Shown: piece by piece, positions 36,140 through 46,850 of the stretch | Numbering within the stretch: the stretch's first letter is position 1 | How the letters are laid out: each line of letters begins with the position of its first letter | Source: Collybia mongolica | Lineage: Eukaryota > Basidiomycota > Agaricomycetes > Agaricales > Clitocybaceae | Direction of reading: 5' to 3' | NCBI GenBank assembly: GCA_013420905.1 | Contig: JAAXNY010000001.1 | Coordinates: 4,898,001 to 4,962,000 of the forward strand | Length of the DNA: 64,000 nucleotides | Notes under the pieces: generated by a model | The model's input: only the letters and a program-made list of their open reading frames with translations | Databases searched by the model: none | Told to the model about the DNA's origin: nothing | Position numbers and translations under genes: made by a program

Positions 36140-38085
36140 ATGTCTTCCACTTCCACTTCCGCCATGGCTCGTGCTCTGCGCTCGCCTTCCGCGCTGTCCC
36201 TCTCGCTTTCTGCCGCGATTCTGCCGACTGAGGGCCGTTCCCCCACCATGGTCTATGTGGACCAGCCGATCCCTTCCTTCTCGGACCTCCTCGAAGATGC
36301 CGAGGGCGACGTCTTCGTCGCTATGGAGCAAGGGTGGATTATCATGGCCGAGGAGCTCGCGCCCCGTATGGACCACCAAGGTCCCCTTGACCTTGATGAC
36401 TTGATCGACTTTGTCGATCACTGCTCCATGCTCATCGTACGCCCATCTTTTACTTGTTAACTCCTTTTACTTATTTACTGGTCTCAGGATGCCATCACTG
36501 GCGTGGTCCGTGGCGCGCGTTTCTCGCTGCCATATCCGGCTATCCTCCTCCTGCGCGCGCTTCACCTTCAAGTGATGCGCATCCCAGTTGACGTGCGCGA
36601 TGCTTCGTGGTCGTCCTGGCGTACGGTCATATCGACTGACCTGGGCGCCAACTCCATTCTTCTGGTAAATAACTTGTTTACTTCTTTACTCTGCCTCCCT
36701 TTGTCAAGCTGACTACCTTTTTCTTTTAGGGCCAGGCTCCCACAGTGGAGCAAGTCCTTGACCAGGTGGGGTCGCGCTTCGAGCGCGACAATGGTGATAG
36801 TATCTTTCGGGATACTTTCCTCGTCCCGCCTCGCATGGTTGGCGCGCCGCGCCGTTACCATCAGTACCAGGACAATTGGTCCGCCGCGCCCTTGCCGGCG
36901 CGCTCCCCGGTCTTGGTACCCGCGGTTCGTTTATTACTGCCTTTTTATTACTTTTCTTCGGTAGTTGACTTATTTTAATAGCCCCTCAAGCGGAAGCGTA
37001 ATGCTGGGTCCAAGGGAAAAGGCCGTGCGGTTCCCCAGGTATATCCTTTACTTTACGAGTTTCACATTATTGCTGACTTGATTTCACAATTCTAGTCCGA
37101 CATGTCGCGCGCCCAGGGGACTGGCAGTGCTTCCGCGCTGCGTCCCTCGGAAGCAGGCCCGGTATGTCTCTTTCTGAAGTCATTTACGTTCACTCATCTT
37201 TATCTCCTTAGTCCTCTGGGCAGCCGCCGGTGAAGGTTGAAGTCCCTGAGCTTCAGCTCTTCGATGATGAGGTCGCATGCCAGTTGGCTCAAGAGGGGTT
37301 CGCGGAGTTGTTGCCTCCCGCGGCCCCTTCTCCTCGTCAGTCGCGTAAGACCACCCGCTCTAGGGATAGGGCTCAGGCGACACACCGTAAGCACGCGCTG
37401 GTTCCCAACCGGGAGCTGACGCCGCTCCAGTCCCCTATTACCTCCCTGCTGGCTGACCTTGCGCCGCGGCGCTCTTCCGTATGTTTATTACTACTTTATT
37501 TCTTGTTACTGATCATTTTTACTAGGTGGGCTATCCTTGCACGATGTGCGCCACCCGCGGCGACATTGAGTGCACCTTCAACGGTTGGGGTAAACCGTGC
37601 ATGGAATGCGCCACCGCCAAGAAGGGGAAGTGCAGCTTCAGCCTCACTCCCCAGAAGCGCGCTAGGCTCCGTGAGGATCTGGGGCCCATGCTTGGTGCGG
37701 GCATTTCTAGTAAGCCATCTTCTTTCCGTCTTTTTGTTTACTACTGATTTTACTTATTCTACTAGCGGTTGCTGAAGCCTATGCTCAGCTCGGCGACGCG
37801 GACACCCTTGCCGCGGAGGTCATTCAGGCCGCTAACCGCGCGCTTGAAATGCGCGACTCCTTGTTGGCGCGCATTGTTGGCACCATTGGTAGGTTGTACG
37901 AGGAGGAAGGCCTGGAGGGCCTTCAAAACCTCTTGCTGACTACGCCAGCCACGGAGAGCGCCCTCCTCTTCTACGCGGACTTCCAGAATCTCCCTTGGCC
38001 GCCCTTGGAAGAAGAAGTAGAGGTTGATGACAGTTCTTCGTCGTCAAGATCTTCTGCGTCCGTGCCTGACAGCGAGGAGGAGTAG
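36140..38085 (+). CDS. Antisense accessory gene 1: Zn2Cys6-like protein, 520 aa, 8 exons
   Basis: Lies inside the retrotransposon but on the strand opposite gag-pol. Exons 36140-36436, 36488-36664, 36730-36924, 36982-37038, 37096-37161, 37212-37478, 37526-37709 and 37766-38085 sum to exactly 521 codons, with GT-AG introns of 47-65 bp. Visible features: acidic/hydrophobic N-terminus (residues 35-100), basic PLKRKRNAGSKGKGR at about 224-238 (nuclear-targeting-like), SRKTTRSRDRAQATHRKH near 300, then C358, C361, C369, C378, C381 and C389 in the pattern C-x2-C-x7-C-x8-C-x2-C-x7-C, close to the fungal binuclear zinc cluster. The tail is Ser/Glu-rich. The same gene is intact in copy A. It may be a DNA-binding regulator of the element; that is inference. 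It converges on pol. Confidence 0.82.
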
Positions 38086-38672
38086 CCGCGCCGCGCCCCC
38101 CCCCCACCTACGTTTTCTTTCTATATGTGTTTTCCCGGGCCCTAGTGCCCTTACATATCACTTATTCCCCCGCCTTTCGTTGGGCTTCAATTCTTTAATT
38201 GAAGTCCAACACATGTCTTATATACAGTCCCTCGGACTATAAACAATGCTATTGATTTGGCTGTGGTTCTATTGTCTTCATAAGAAAGCTTCCGCCCTTG
38301 CCCCGGCTACTTAAGTTATAAATAGTACGGTTTAATTCTGGTGCAATTCTCTCGATCATTAAAAACCGTGGCGCGATCACTGACTTTTTATAGACAATCT
38401 ATTTCAATCCTTGTAACCTTGGTAGGTTTTTCCAATTCGATTTTGCTTATACCCATCTCCCCCTCAACACTGATAACAACTGTCCCAGTTGTCATGCGGA
38501 CACTGCCGCGCTCCACATGAATTTTTACGGAGCTCCTTTTTTTTTTAATTGGGCCCAGCATTTCAATTAGGCACGCGTCTCGGACCTGTTCAGTTGAAAT
38601 GTATAGATTTTTCTGGGGATAGAACGCGCGCAACGAATGAGAGACTGGGTAGCACTTCTCTAGTCGTAGAGG

Positions 38673-38680
38673 TATAAAAA
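38673..38680 (+). promoter_or_regulatory. TATA box of antisense accessory gene 2
   Basis: TATAAAAA about 100 bp before the ATG at 38779, with a pyrimidine-rich leader between. It suggests that gene 2 has its own promoter within the element and is not merely the 3' part of a gene 1 transcript. Confidence 0.5.
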
Positions 38681-38778
38681 GGGCACTGGCTGTGCTTTTT
38701 GTCCCAAGACATCGCCCGACTCTATTATACTCTCTTTACAACGTTCTGGTTCGAAGAATCAATTTCCTCTGCATCATT

Positions 38779-40156
38779 ATGACTAGCCCCCCCAACTATC
38801 AAGACATCGAGAACTTCAAGATGGTCCAAGCTCAGTGGCACACCTTTCAAGCTCGTTTATCGATGGACACCCTTGTTGAACAAAGGGTCAGCGTCCGGAA
38901 GTTAGGCGAAACCGCGGTACACTTTTTACCAATTAACTTATATACGCCGTTATCGTAACAACTTTTACAATTTACAGCTACTCCTGACTGAGTCCAAAAT
39001 GGTTTTGACGGAGCGGTCCTGGCAGAATGTTATCTTTGGCGTCCGTAAAGCATTCCAGGGACTACAACATGTATACCCCGAGTTACTTCAAGAGCCCGTC
39101 TACCGCAACATTGTGACTCTTACTGCCGCTATTCACCGTCACCGTGAAAAGGTCCGCACCGAGCACCTGTCTCAAACCGCGGTGCGTGCTTTTTACCTTA
39201 TCTTGCACTGTACTGTTCTTAAACCATGGTTTTCTGGTACTAGGTCCCTGCTACTGGTGGTGATGCGGATAGTCCCGCTATTCCAGGCGAGGTCATTGCT
39301 GGCAGTGAATATGACGGTGACATTGAAATGTCTGGTACTGACTCGGTATGTTTCTTTTTAGCTACCGCGCTGTCAGTGCGCGACATACTCAATGGCGTCT
39401 CTTCTTTACTCAAGAATATGGTCATTGATTCCGGCGCTACGGCTAGCGCTACTGTCTCTGGACCAGTGACTAGTCGTCTCCTTAGTGAAGGACCAATCAC
39501 CCGTAGTCGCAAGGAGAAGGAGAACATTAAGGTTCCCCGTGTCAAAAGGACTAAGGCTGAAAAGGCTGCCATCAAGGTACCCATTCTTGTTTTTGCTCTG
39601 TCTATTACTTTGTTTCTCATTCCTACAGGACGGTAAGCGTTCCGAGCTCAACCGCGGCAGTACTCTTCGTCCCAAAAAGCGTACGAGGCAGGACACCCCG
39701 GATGAAGATCCAAAGGCATCTGCTGAGGGTACGTTTTCTAATAATAGATGGTTCTAATTTTATACTGACTGTGTATCAGATACTCGTGTCTTTATTGACT
39801 TCCGTCCCTCCAAGGAGCACGATGTAGTCTTAGCGCGGGCGCGCTTGATTGCTGACGCGGGCGATCCCTTGTCACACACCAAGCAAGCCCTCGGTAGGAT
39901 GCTTTTAAACTACCGCGCTGAGTTGGAGGAGATCAGTCATACAGTGTCCTTCTTATTGAAGCGTCGTGACGCCACTATGGACGAGGTTACTCGCCTCAAC
40001 GGTCTAATGAACGAGGCCGCTCTGGAGGGAGGCTCTGACGAGGCTGCCACTGCGAGCGCTACCGAAGTCCATGACCAGGATGACAATGATAAAGAGGAGG
40101 TAGCTCCGGCTGACGTGCCCTTGCCCGAGGTTGAAGACGACTTCATATCTGCTTGA
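38779..40156 (+). CDS. Antisense accessory gene 2: unknown 360-aa protein, 6 exons
   Basis: Second gene antisense to gag-pol. Exons 38779-38916, 38978-39181, 39244-39345, 39415-39576, 39629-39728 and 39780-40156 sum to exactly 361 codons. I recognise no domain. The N-terminal part (NYQDIENFKMVQAQWHTFQA, MVLTERSWQNVIFGVRKAFQ) looks helical. The middle is low-complexity with basic blocks TRSRKEKENIKVPRVKRTKAE (about residues 190-210) and LRPKKRTRQD that could target the nucleus. The C-terminal third has a likely coiled coil (LGRMLLNYRAELEEISHTVS) and an acidic end. Intron 39346-39414 is 69 bp, a multiple of three, so it could be retained without breaking the frame. The stop lies 146 bp from the pol stop, facing it. 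The homologous region of copy A is outside the window. Confidence 0.75.
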
Positions 40157-40302
40157 GGGTAGTCCAATTAACTTCCTCCTTAGTTATGGTGTCCCTCCCC
40201 ACGCTCCTTTGTATTACTGTCTTTACTCGGTTTAACACTGTCCTTACTACTTAGCTTCGTTGCTTACACTGTCTTTACTGCTTCTGTTTTCATACTGATT
40301 TA

Positions 40303-43300
40303 TCACTTATGCAACTTCCGGTGTGACATAGTAGTTTGTGGTAGCGCCGGCGCTATCCCCTCTTCAGTGTTTTCACTAGAGCTTGACTCTGAATCGGACT
40401 GATCCAATTGGACTCTGTCAAAGGTATAGTCACGCTCCTTATAAACTTGTCTATTAGCGGGATCTTTCGATTCCACTAAAGCATTTAATGTTTCGCTAGA
40501 GATGTCTATTAGATCTTGCAGATTATCCGGCAGTTCAATTGTACTCCTAGCAAAATAGGGAATAACCCTAAACGCCCCCACTTTATGTTGCCACACCGAT
40601 CCATCCATTTCACAAACAATATAGGCTCCCCCGCGGTTTCGTCTCAGGACTATCATTGGTCCCAGGTACCGTGGCTTCAGCTTTTTATCGAGCGAACTTT
40701 CGACCTCGGTATTTCTAACTAGTACTAAACTTCCTGGTTTGAAATCATAGTCTCTGATGGTCGCGCTGTGATCCTTCTCATACTGTAATAGTCTCCTTCG
40801 TTTTTCTATATTGATACGTTTCCTCATATCGGCCACATGCTGGACGTGCTTAGCTAGAGCCTGCGCTCTAAACCCAATGAGTTCCTCTGTAGTCAATATT
40901 TTTCCTGGTAACTTTACTAACCAAGTGGCTTCAATGATATCTAACGGTAAGGTTGGGTGCGCGCCCGTAATCATAAAATAGGGGGAGCAACCCGTCCCTC
41001 TCCGTATAGTAATCCTGTCAGCCCACATTACATGGTGGAAGAAGTAGTACCACTTCTTTACATCACCACCTGTAGCTTTGAAGACAGCTTGACGCACATC
41101 CCAATGTGCGCGCTCGGCGATCCCATTTCCTTTGGAATTGTATGGTGATATACTTATTCCTGTAATACCATACTTGGATTCCAGCCACGCTTTGGCTGCG
41201 ACAAAGGCAGGACCATTATCCGTTACAATTTCCGTTAGAGAACCCCATCTACAAATTACTTCTTCGAACAGCCACCTTCCCAAGGTCTTGCCATCCTCAG
41301 ATTTGAGGGGCGCGCCTTCCATCCATGAAGACAGCGCACATCTTCCTTGGACAATGTATTTATAGCCATTAGACGATGGGCTCATATACATGGTGTCCGC
41401 ATGCAATACTTGGAATATAGACGGCGTGTGGGTTATGACAGGAGGGATTCTCAACAAAGTTAAGAGCCTTGTCTGACAGATGTGACATGACTTCACATAC
41501 CATGATACATCGCGTTCCATTTCTGGCCACCAAAATCTTTTATCTATTAAAGATTTTGTTGCATAGAAACCCCTATGTCCAACAGAATCGTGAGACGCCT
41601 TCATCATATATGTTCGGTGATTTTTATCAACAACAAGCTGGTGCGCGCTATCGATATTTTTCCTATACATCCTGCCTTCTGGATCCAAAAAGAAATTAGA
41701 CGCCTGCCTTGCAAACTTTAGGTAGGCGCGATCTGTCATTCCTTTTGGTCTCTTTTGTGGTCTTTTTAACCATTCTTTTATTAAAGGTAGGTTTTTATCC
41801 TGTTCCAGTGCCGTAGGTGTTCGTTTAGACTCATCATATACTTCCCTTACATTAGGGTCATATTTAAACTTTTCATCAGGTATGACAGTAGTATTTACAA
41901 GTTGCTTTAGATAAGCTTCTCTTTGAATACCGAACCGTCCTAAACCTAAGTGCTGTTTTACTTCTCCAATAAATGCCGCTTCACCAGCCCAGGCATTGTT
42001 TACTTCCACTTCAAAATCAGAGATTTCCTTTGCAAGTTGGAATAAATATCCGCCGCGCGTGTCGATCTCCTCTTTAAAGTCTGACAGTTCCAAAGGGTCA
42101 TCCAATCCTTCCGTTGGGTTGATAAACCTTAAAGGACCTGAGGGTTCGTCGTAACCATCGTCTGGGTCCGGGTAGACAGGATCCTCTAGCCGCGCGTCGC
42201 GTCTTGACAGACCGTCTGGGCCAAAGCCTTTACCAGCTTTATGAACCAAAGTAAAGTGGAACATAAGTATCCTATCAATCCACCTATTTACCGTTGCATT
42301 AGGTCCTAAACTTGGGTTTGATAACATCCCCTTAATGTACTTTGCATCCGTTTCCACTACCAAATTTCGTACTCCAATAAACCAATAATAACATGCCATT
42401 AGAACTCTCATTAATCCGAATAGCTCTCGTTTGGGTTGTGAGAAGCGCGCTTCGCGCTCATTCAGAGTTATCGAGTCAAATCTAGCATAGTGCTTTCTTC
42501 CAGGTATATCAGGGTCTTCCTGGTAGATATAGTAGCCTACGGCTTTCCATGACGTATCTACTGACAGTACTACTGGCGTATTCCAGGTGTAATTAATTGG
42601 ACGGAGCGCGGGGCTATTTTTAAGTGCGTCTAATAATAGCTGCTGCGCTTCTTCTTGCTCAGGCCCCCATATCCAAGGTTCACTACTCCTAGTTAACTTT
42701 TGAATTGGTTGACCTATACGGGCGAAGTCTTTAATGAAATTCCTGCATACACCAATAGTTCCCATGTAAGCGCGTACTTCACTGACATCTTTGCATGGTC
42801 CCCATCTTTCAACTACACCGATTCTATCTGTAGTAGGTTTTCGTCCTTCATAGGTACATCTATGTCCTACCACTAGAATTTCACTTGCGCATAACATAGA
42901 CTTATATCCTGAAAATGTTCCTCCAGAATACTTCATTCTCTGTACGACGCGATTTACATTTTGCATATGTTCCCAGAAGAAGCGCCTAACACCTGGAGCA
43001 CCAGGTAGCTCTTCTTCTGTTCCGTCCGGTAGTTCGTAGCGCGTTGCTGGACCGCGCACGGGTACATCATCAATATAGGGTATTGTGACATGTGGTACCT
43101 CATCCTGTAGGATGTACGTGACATCGTCATGAAATATTGGAACAGAATTCGTCCATCCCATAGGGAGTGTTACTAATCTCAGCGCGCCAAATGGTGTTTG
43201 GAACGTGGTTAGATCGCGCGAGGTTTCTGCTAAAGGCCTCTCATCGTATCCTACATATAGATCCATCATTCCGCCACAAGCGCGCCCTGCGAAGTGTTCT

Positions 43301-44877
43301 GCTAGTTCTTCGGTAGCGGGTGGTAGACCCGAGTGCGCTATTGTGACTGCATTCAGTGGTTCTAGACTATGTACAATTCTAAGCTTCTTTCCTGGGCCTT
43401 TCTTTAATACGGTAAACCATCTAGACCTGTATGATGAATTGGATCTCTCATAGACTCCTGCATCAATTTTTGTCTTGATGATTTTACAAACATCTTCATA
43501 GATTCCTGGTGGGATTCTAATGTTCCTCTCTGTCCACGGCGTATGTGGGACTACTGGTATTTCGACGGGAGGAAAATATTCCTTCTTAAAACTACCGCGC
43601 TCACTATCATTCCAAGCAAAACCATCATTATGTTTGCACATAAAGTCGTGGATTATATCCATCTCTTTAGGTTTTAAGAAGCTTTCTTCTTCGTGTACTC
43701 TTTGGAATTCCGCGCGCCTTTCCTCAGTGTACCTCCCAGTTGGTTTAAACGGAGGTGGGTTAGGCGTTAGAACTGGTAGGGCCGCTAAAGGGTCGCCCTT
43801 TATATCTCTGATAATTCTAAATTTATCAGGCAGGTCCGCCAGTGTTGGTTTTGTTTTCAAATGTACTGGTTTATACTTCTTTCCTACTAGCTGATCCATG
43901 GTCTCAATATTACACTTTTCACTTGTTGCCGTTCCAAGACCGCGCTCATTTGTGCCAATTTGCCACTGCTTTAATTTACTTAAAGCTTTATTGATCATGG
44001 GCTGTTCTTGAGCGTATGTCAGCGGTCTAGTGGGTGTGCTTGCTGGGTCCCTACTGTTCTGCTCGTAGTTTATTACTGGTCCATCGCGCTCATCTACGGA
44101 AGCCAAGTACGTGGCTAGTAATTCGCGTTCAGGTACTGTACTATTCATGTTTACATCACTTCTAGACAAAAAGACATCTCTAAGTTCTTTGTGACCAAAG
44201 TCCCCGCATATTATAGATCCCTTAGGTATTCCGCCGCGGTCATACTCTGAGATGAAGAAAGACTGAAATGGGATTGACTCTACTGGTAGCGCGTCATGCC
44301 GTAAGTAGTTATCATCAAGTTCCCAGTCCCCTCCAAAGGGTAAGACGTCTTCCTCATCTATTCCGTTTATTTGCAAGTTAGCGTCCCTTTGGGTAAGGGA
44401 CTTACGTCTGGCAGTTACAATATTCTTTATTCCATCTCTAATGGTTTTTGACGAGCCCATTAACTCTCCCGTGGTCAATGTGATAGGGTTGTCTAACACT
44501 TTAGCAATTATATCGCCACCTTTTAATTTTACTTCTATCGGGGACTTAGTTTCATAAGTCGGACCGCGCTTAGTGTTAAAATTAGGTAACGGATCAACTG
44601 GTTCAGGGTTGCGTTCCGTTCTCCGGGGTATGTAGGGTACCACGGGCACATCGATGTAGGGTAATTCTTTTCGTACTGGAGACTTTACTGATGGTTCAGC
44701 AAATTTTACTTTCCTTTTACTAGGAGACGGCGCTACCAGCTCCTCTCCGCTACTATCCTGACTACTCTCTGAATCGTTACTTTCTTGACGACTATTTCTA
44801 TTTTTACTTCGGTCCTCTGGCTGTCTCTTGGAACGCGACCTAGTCGTAGGTCTAGCGTGTTCCTTAGCCTCCTTCAT
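40303..44877 (-). CDS. pol: Pol polyprotein: reverse transcriptase, RNase H, integrase (1524 aa)
   Basis: Uninterrupted polyprotein that copies and integrates the element. The N-terminal ~350 residues are Lys/Arg/Ser-rich with [19 protein letters not shown] near residue 115. The reverse transcriptase follows, with [10 protein letters not shown], a motif-A-like [24 protein letters not shown] and the catalytic YIDD at 601-604. RNase H is around 760-870 ([26 protein letters not shown]). The integrase has an HHCC zinc finger near 1080-1135 (HRTY...HDSVGH...CHIC) and catalytic D (LHADTMYM), D (TDNGPAF) and E (GIAERAHWD) with 34 residues between the last two. A GPY/F-like [12 protein letters not shown] comes later; no chromodomain. 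I could not find the D-S/T-G motif of an aspartic protease in either pol or gag. The ATG lies five bases after the gag stop, in the -1 frame. Confidence 0.95.
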   Translation of the reverse strand: MKEAKEHARPTTRSRSKRQPEDRSKNRNSRQESNDSESSQDSSGEELVAPSPSKRKVKFAEPSVKSPVRKELPYIDVPVVPYIPRRTERNPEPVDPLPNFNTKRGPTYETKSPIEVKLKGGDIIAKVLDNPITLTTGELMGSSKTIRDGIKNIVTARRKSLTQRDANLQINGIDEEDVLPFGGDWELDDNYLRHDALPVESIPFQSFFISEYDRGGIPKGSIICGDFGHKELRDVFLSRSDVNMNSTVPERELLATYLASVDERDGPVINYEQNSRDPASTPTRPLTYAQEQPMINKALSKLKQWQIGTNERGLGTATSEKCNIETMDQLVGKKYKPVHLKTKPTLADLPDKFRIIRDIKGDPLAALPVLTPNPPPFKPTGRYTEERRAEFQRVHEEESFLKPKEMDIIHDFMCKHNDGFAWNDSERGSFKKEYFPPVEIPVVPHTPWTERNIRIPPGIYEDVCKIIKTKIDAGVYERSNSSYRSRWFTVLKKGPGKKLRIVHSLEPLNAVTIAHSGLPPATEELAEHFAGRACGGMMDLYVGYDERPLAETSRDLTTFQTPFGALRLVTLPMGWTNSVPIFHDDVTYILQDEVPHVTIPYIDDVPVRGPATRYELPDGTEEELPGAPGVRRFFWEHMQNVNRVVQRMKYSGGTFSGYKSMLCASEILVVGHRCTYEGRKPTTDRIGVVERWGPCKDVSEVRAYMGTIGVCRNFIKDFARIGQPIQKLTRSSEPWIWGPEQEEAQQLLLDALKNSPALRPINYTWNTPVVLSVDTSWKAVGYYIYQEDPDIPGRKHYARFDSITLNEREARFSQPKRELFGLMRVLMACYYWFIGVRNLVVETDAKYIKGMLSNPSLGPNATVNRWIDRILMFHFTLVHKAGKGFGPDGLSRRDARLEDPVYPDPDDGYDEPSGPLRFINPTEGLDDPLELSDFKEEIDTRGGYLFQLAKEISDFEVEVNNAWAGEAAFIGEVKQHLGLGRFGIQREAYLKQLVNTTVIPDEKFKYDPNVREVYDESKRTPTALEQDKNLPLIKEWLKRPQKRPKGMTDRAYLKFARQASNFFLDPEGRMYRKNIDSAHQLVVDKNHRTYMMKASHDSVGHRGFYATKSLIDKRFWWPEMERDVSWYVKSCHICQTRLLTLLRIPPVITHTPSIFQVLHADTMYMSPSSNGYKYIVQGRCALSSWMEGAPLKSEDGKTLGRWLFEEVICRWGSLTEIVTDNGPAFVAAKAWLESKYGITGISISPYNSKGNGIAERAHWDVRQAVFKATGGDVKKWYYFFHHVMWADRITIRRGTGCSPYFMITGAHPTLPLDIIEATWLVKLPGKILTTEELIGFRAQALAKHVQHVADMRKRINIEKRRRLLQYEKDHSATIRDYDFKPGSLVLVRNTEVESSLDKKLKPRYLGPMIVLRRNRGGAYIVCEMDGSVWQHKVGAFRVIPYFARSTIELPDNLQDLIDISSETLNALVESKDPANRQVYKERDYTFDRVQLDQSDSESSSSENTEEGIAPALPQTTMSHRKLHK

Positions 44878-44882
44878 CGGAC

Positions 44883-46394
44883 CTAATTGAAACCCGACTC
44901 TTTAACCTTGTTTTGGTTATTGAGTTCTGCTACCTGCCCTAATAAAGTACTCATTTGTGCTTGTAAGGCTACTATGTCAGGGTTCGGCGCGCTCTTTGCC
45001 ATAGGATTATAGTTATTATTTATATATTCCTGTTTCTGCATCTGAGGCGCTACTGGCAGCGCGGTTTGCGCGCTCTGTTGTCCTAACATTTGTTGCGCTT
45101 GAAATTGTGCCATTTGTGCCATTATGGCTTTCAAGGTTCCAATGTCGTTACTATTGTCTACTGCACTATGTGACTGCATAACGGACAATACTCCTGGGGC
45201 GGGTCCTTCCGTGACATCTCCGTAATAAAGGGCCGCTACCTTCTTTGAATGGAAGTGTTCCACTTTATCTTTCAAGGATACCGTTTCTGGTTCCCTTGGA
45301 ATATATGATCCGTCTGGTAAGCATACTCCTCCATTTGCATTGGTTTTTATTTTCCCTTCCTCAAAATGTTTCTGTTTCTCGGGACAGGCCATTATGAAGT
45401 GTCCGGGTGTAAAACAGTAGTGACATTTATACGCATTTGGTCTTTGCGGTTGTCCTTCTTTAGGCTTTCCGTACTGATTCTGATACTGATGCTGCTGGGG
45501 TGCGCTATTCGTGGCATGGTTCTGAACAGTTGCTTGTTGAAGCGCTTTCATTACATCCTCGAATCCACTCCTCGTATTCTTCTCATTTACTTGGAGACGG
45601 TCTAACAAATTAACTATTTGTTGTTTTATTTCATCCATCTCTACTTTGATTTTGGGCGCTGCTGTTGCTGTTACGGACGTTATAAACGATCTATTTGTGT
45701 CTGGAATATTCATGTTGGCTACACCTTCAGAAATGCTGATTGCAGTTGCTATAACTTCCTCCAGATCGTACTGATCCCCTTTTCGTCGCGCGAGCGCGGC
45801 GGCTTCGGCAATAGTATTAGGATCTGCTCGGTTGTTTGTAGCAACGGCTTGTCCTGCCTGTGTAGCATTAGACTGATTATTCCCTAGCAGGGTTAGCCTT
45901 CCTTGTACTTGGGATCTGAAGACTTCGTCTAGACATCCCAAGAACTTGGTAACTAATTCACGGTTAGAGATAATTGGTGGCCTAACTCCCAAGAGTTTAA
46001 TAGATTCTGCTTTGAATTCACGCTTCAGCTTTTTCAGCGCGGCCTCATCGGTTACTCCAATACGTGGGTTGGCGCGACACACTGCCTCTAACTTGGCTAC
46101 TGATCCTCCTACTTGATCGAGTGCTTCCGGATAACTAGAGATCAACTCTGTCTTGAAATCCGTCCAAGTGCCTGTCTTATAGTGGTCTAATGCCCTCCAC
46201 TCATTCTCTGATTGTAGGTCTGCGTATTTTCCCAACATTAACTTCTTTTCTTCATCATTTGTAATGTTACACTCCTTCCATAGGACCTCCATTCGCTCCA
46301 GAAACCGGATTAAACCCGTGGGCTCTTTTCCTTTGAATACTGGTGCATCACGGACGCCTGGTTGGGGCATATATTTACGAGGGGGTTCAGTCAT
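44883..46394 (-). CDS. gag: Gag polyprotein with CCHC zinc knuckle (503 aa from the first ATG)
   Basis: Capsid/nucleocapsid precursor that packages the element's RNA. A helical capsid-like region includes [20 protein letters not shown] and [18 protein letters not shown], and a CCHC knuckle [14 protein letters not shown] (C-x2-C-x4-H-x4-C) lies near residue 330. The C-terminus is Gln/Asn-rich. The frame is open without a stop for about 116 more codons upstream (to 46742) but has no ATG there; this extension is Pro/Arg/Ser-rich (PLARQVATKTRQTKN, PPPRRARTRGSSQP), so the true start may be a non-AUG codon or lie in an upstream exon. The start at 46394 is the first ATG. Confidence 0.9.
   Translation of the reverse strand: MTEPPRKYMPQPGVRDAPVFKGKEPTGLIRFLERMEVLWKECNITNDEEKKLMLGKYADLQSENEWRALDHYKTGTWTDFKTELISSYPEALDQVGGSVAKLEAVCRANPRIGVTDEAALKKLKREFKAESIKLLGVRPPIISNRELVTKFLGCLDEVFRSQVQGRLTLLGNNQSNATQAGQAVATNNRADPNTIAEAAALARRKGDQYDLEEVIATAISISEGVANMNIPDTNRSFITSVTATAAPKIKVEMDEIKQQIVNLLDRLQVNEKNTRSGFEDVMKALQQATVQNHATNSAPQQHQYQNQYGKPKEGQPQRPNAYKCHYCFTPGHFIMACPEKQKHFEEGKIKTNANGGVCLPDGSYIPREPETVSLKDKVEHFHSKKVAALYYGDVTEGPAPGVLSVMQSHSAVDNSNDIGTLKAIMAQMAQFQAQQMLGQQSAQTALPVAPQMQKQEYINNNYNPMAKSAPNPDIVALQAQMSTLLGQVAELNNQNKVKESGFN
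44889..44895 (-). promoter_or_regulatory. Candidate -1 ribosomal frameshift site at the gag-pol junction
   Basis: In the gag frame the codons are TCG GGT TTC AAT TAG, so G GGT TTC fits the X XXY YYZ slippery rule. After slipping back one base the frame reads GGG TTT CAA TTA GGT CCG ATG, which is the pol frame with no stop. The heptamer ends three bases before the gag TAG. No stimulatory downstream structure was worked out. Reinitiation at the pol ATG, five bases past the stop, is the alternative. Confidence 0.6.
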
Positions 46395-46833
46395 GATTAC
46401 TGAACGGTTCTGAGTAGCTAACGAGTTCGGGTTTGCTACTGGGTTTACTACGGACGATCTTCCGCGCGCTACTGGTCTACTAGTAGTCGATATGTTTCCT
46501 AAGGGCTCTGGAGTTCTAAATACTTGCCTTGGTCCTGAAGATCCAAAGGCTGGTTGTGAAGATCCTCGTGTGCGCGCTCGCCTAGGAGGTGGTAACGACT
46601 CTGTTACTCCAGCGTTTTGCGAATTTTTAGTCTGCCGCGTTTTTGTAGCTACTTGTCTTGCAAGTGGCTGATTAGTTAGTCTGTTTGACGAGCTGGCTTG
46701 TGGGCGTGGCTCTTGAGACAGATTGACTAAACTTTCTCCGCTCTACTTCAATTTGTAGACGACGTTACTCGTCTTGGTATAATATTTTTCAAAGAAAGAT
46801 GCTCTCTTTAGACTATTCAAAAACTCTGAACCC

Positions 46834-46848
46834 TCGCGGTGGGCTCCA
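46834..46848 (-). promoter_or_regulatory. Primer-binding site of copy B
   Basis: Two bases inside the 5' LTR the minus strand reads TGGAGCCCACCGCGA. It begins with TGG, as expected for pairing to a tRNA 3'-CCA end. The tRNA species was not identified. Confidence 0.65.
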
Positions 46849-46850
46849 GA

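Noticed and set aside
39415..39450. VIDSGATAS in accessory gene 2, similar to a retropepsin active site
   Set aside because: The residues after it are low-complexity Ser/Thr/Arg/Lys sequence with none of the other protease motifs, so a chance match is more likely than a displaced protease.
40957..43894. Plus-strand open frames across pol
   Set aside because: Short shadows of the long minus-strand polyprotein, without ordered motifs or plausible splicing.
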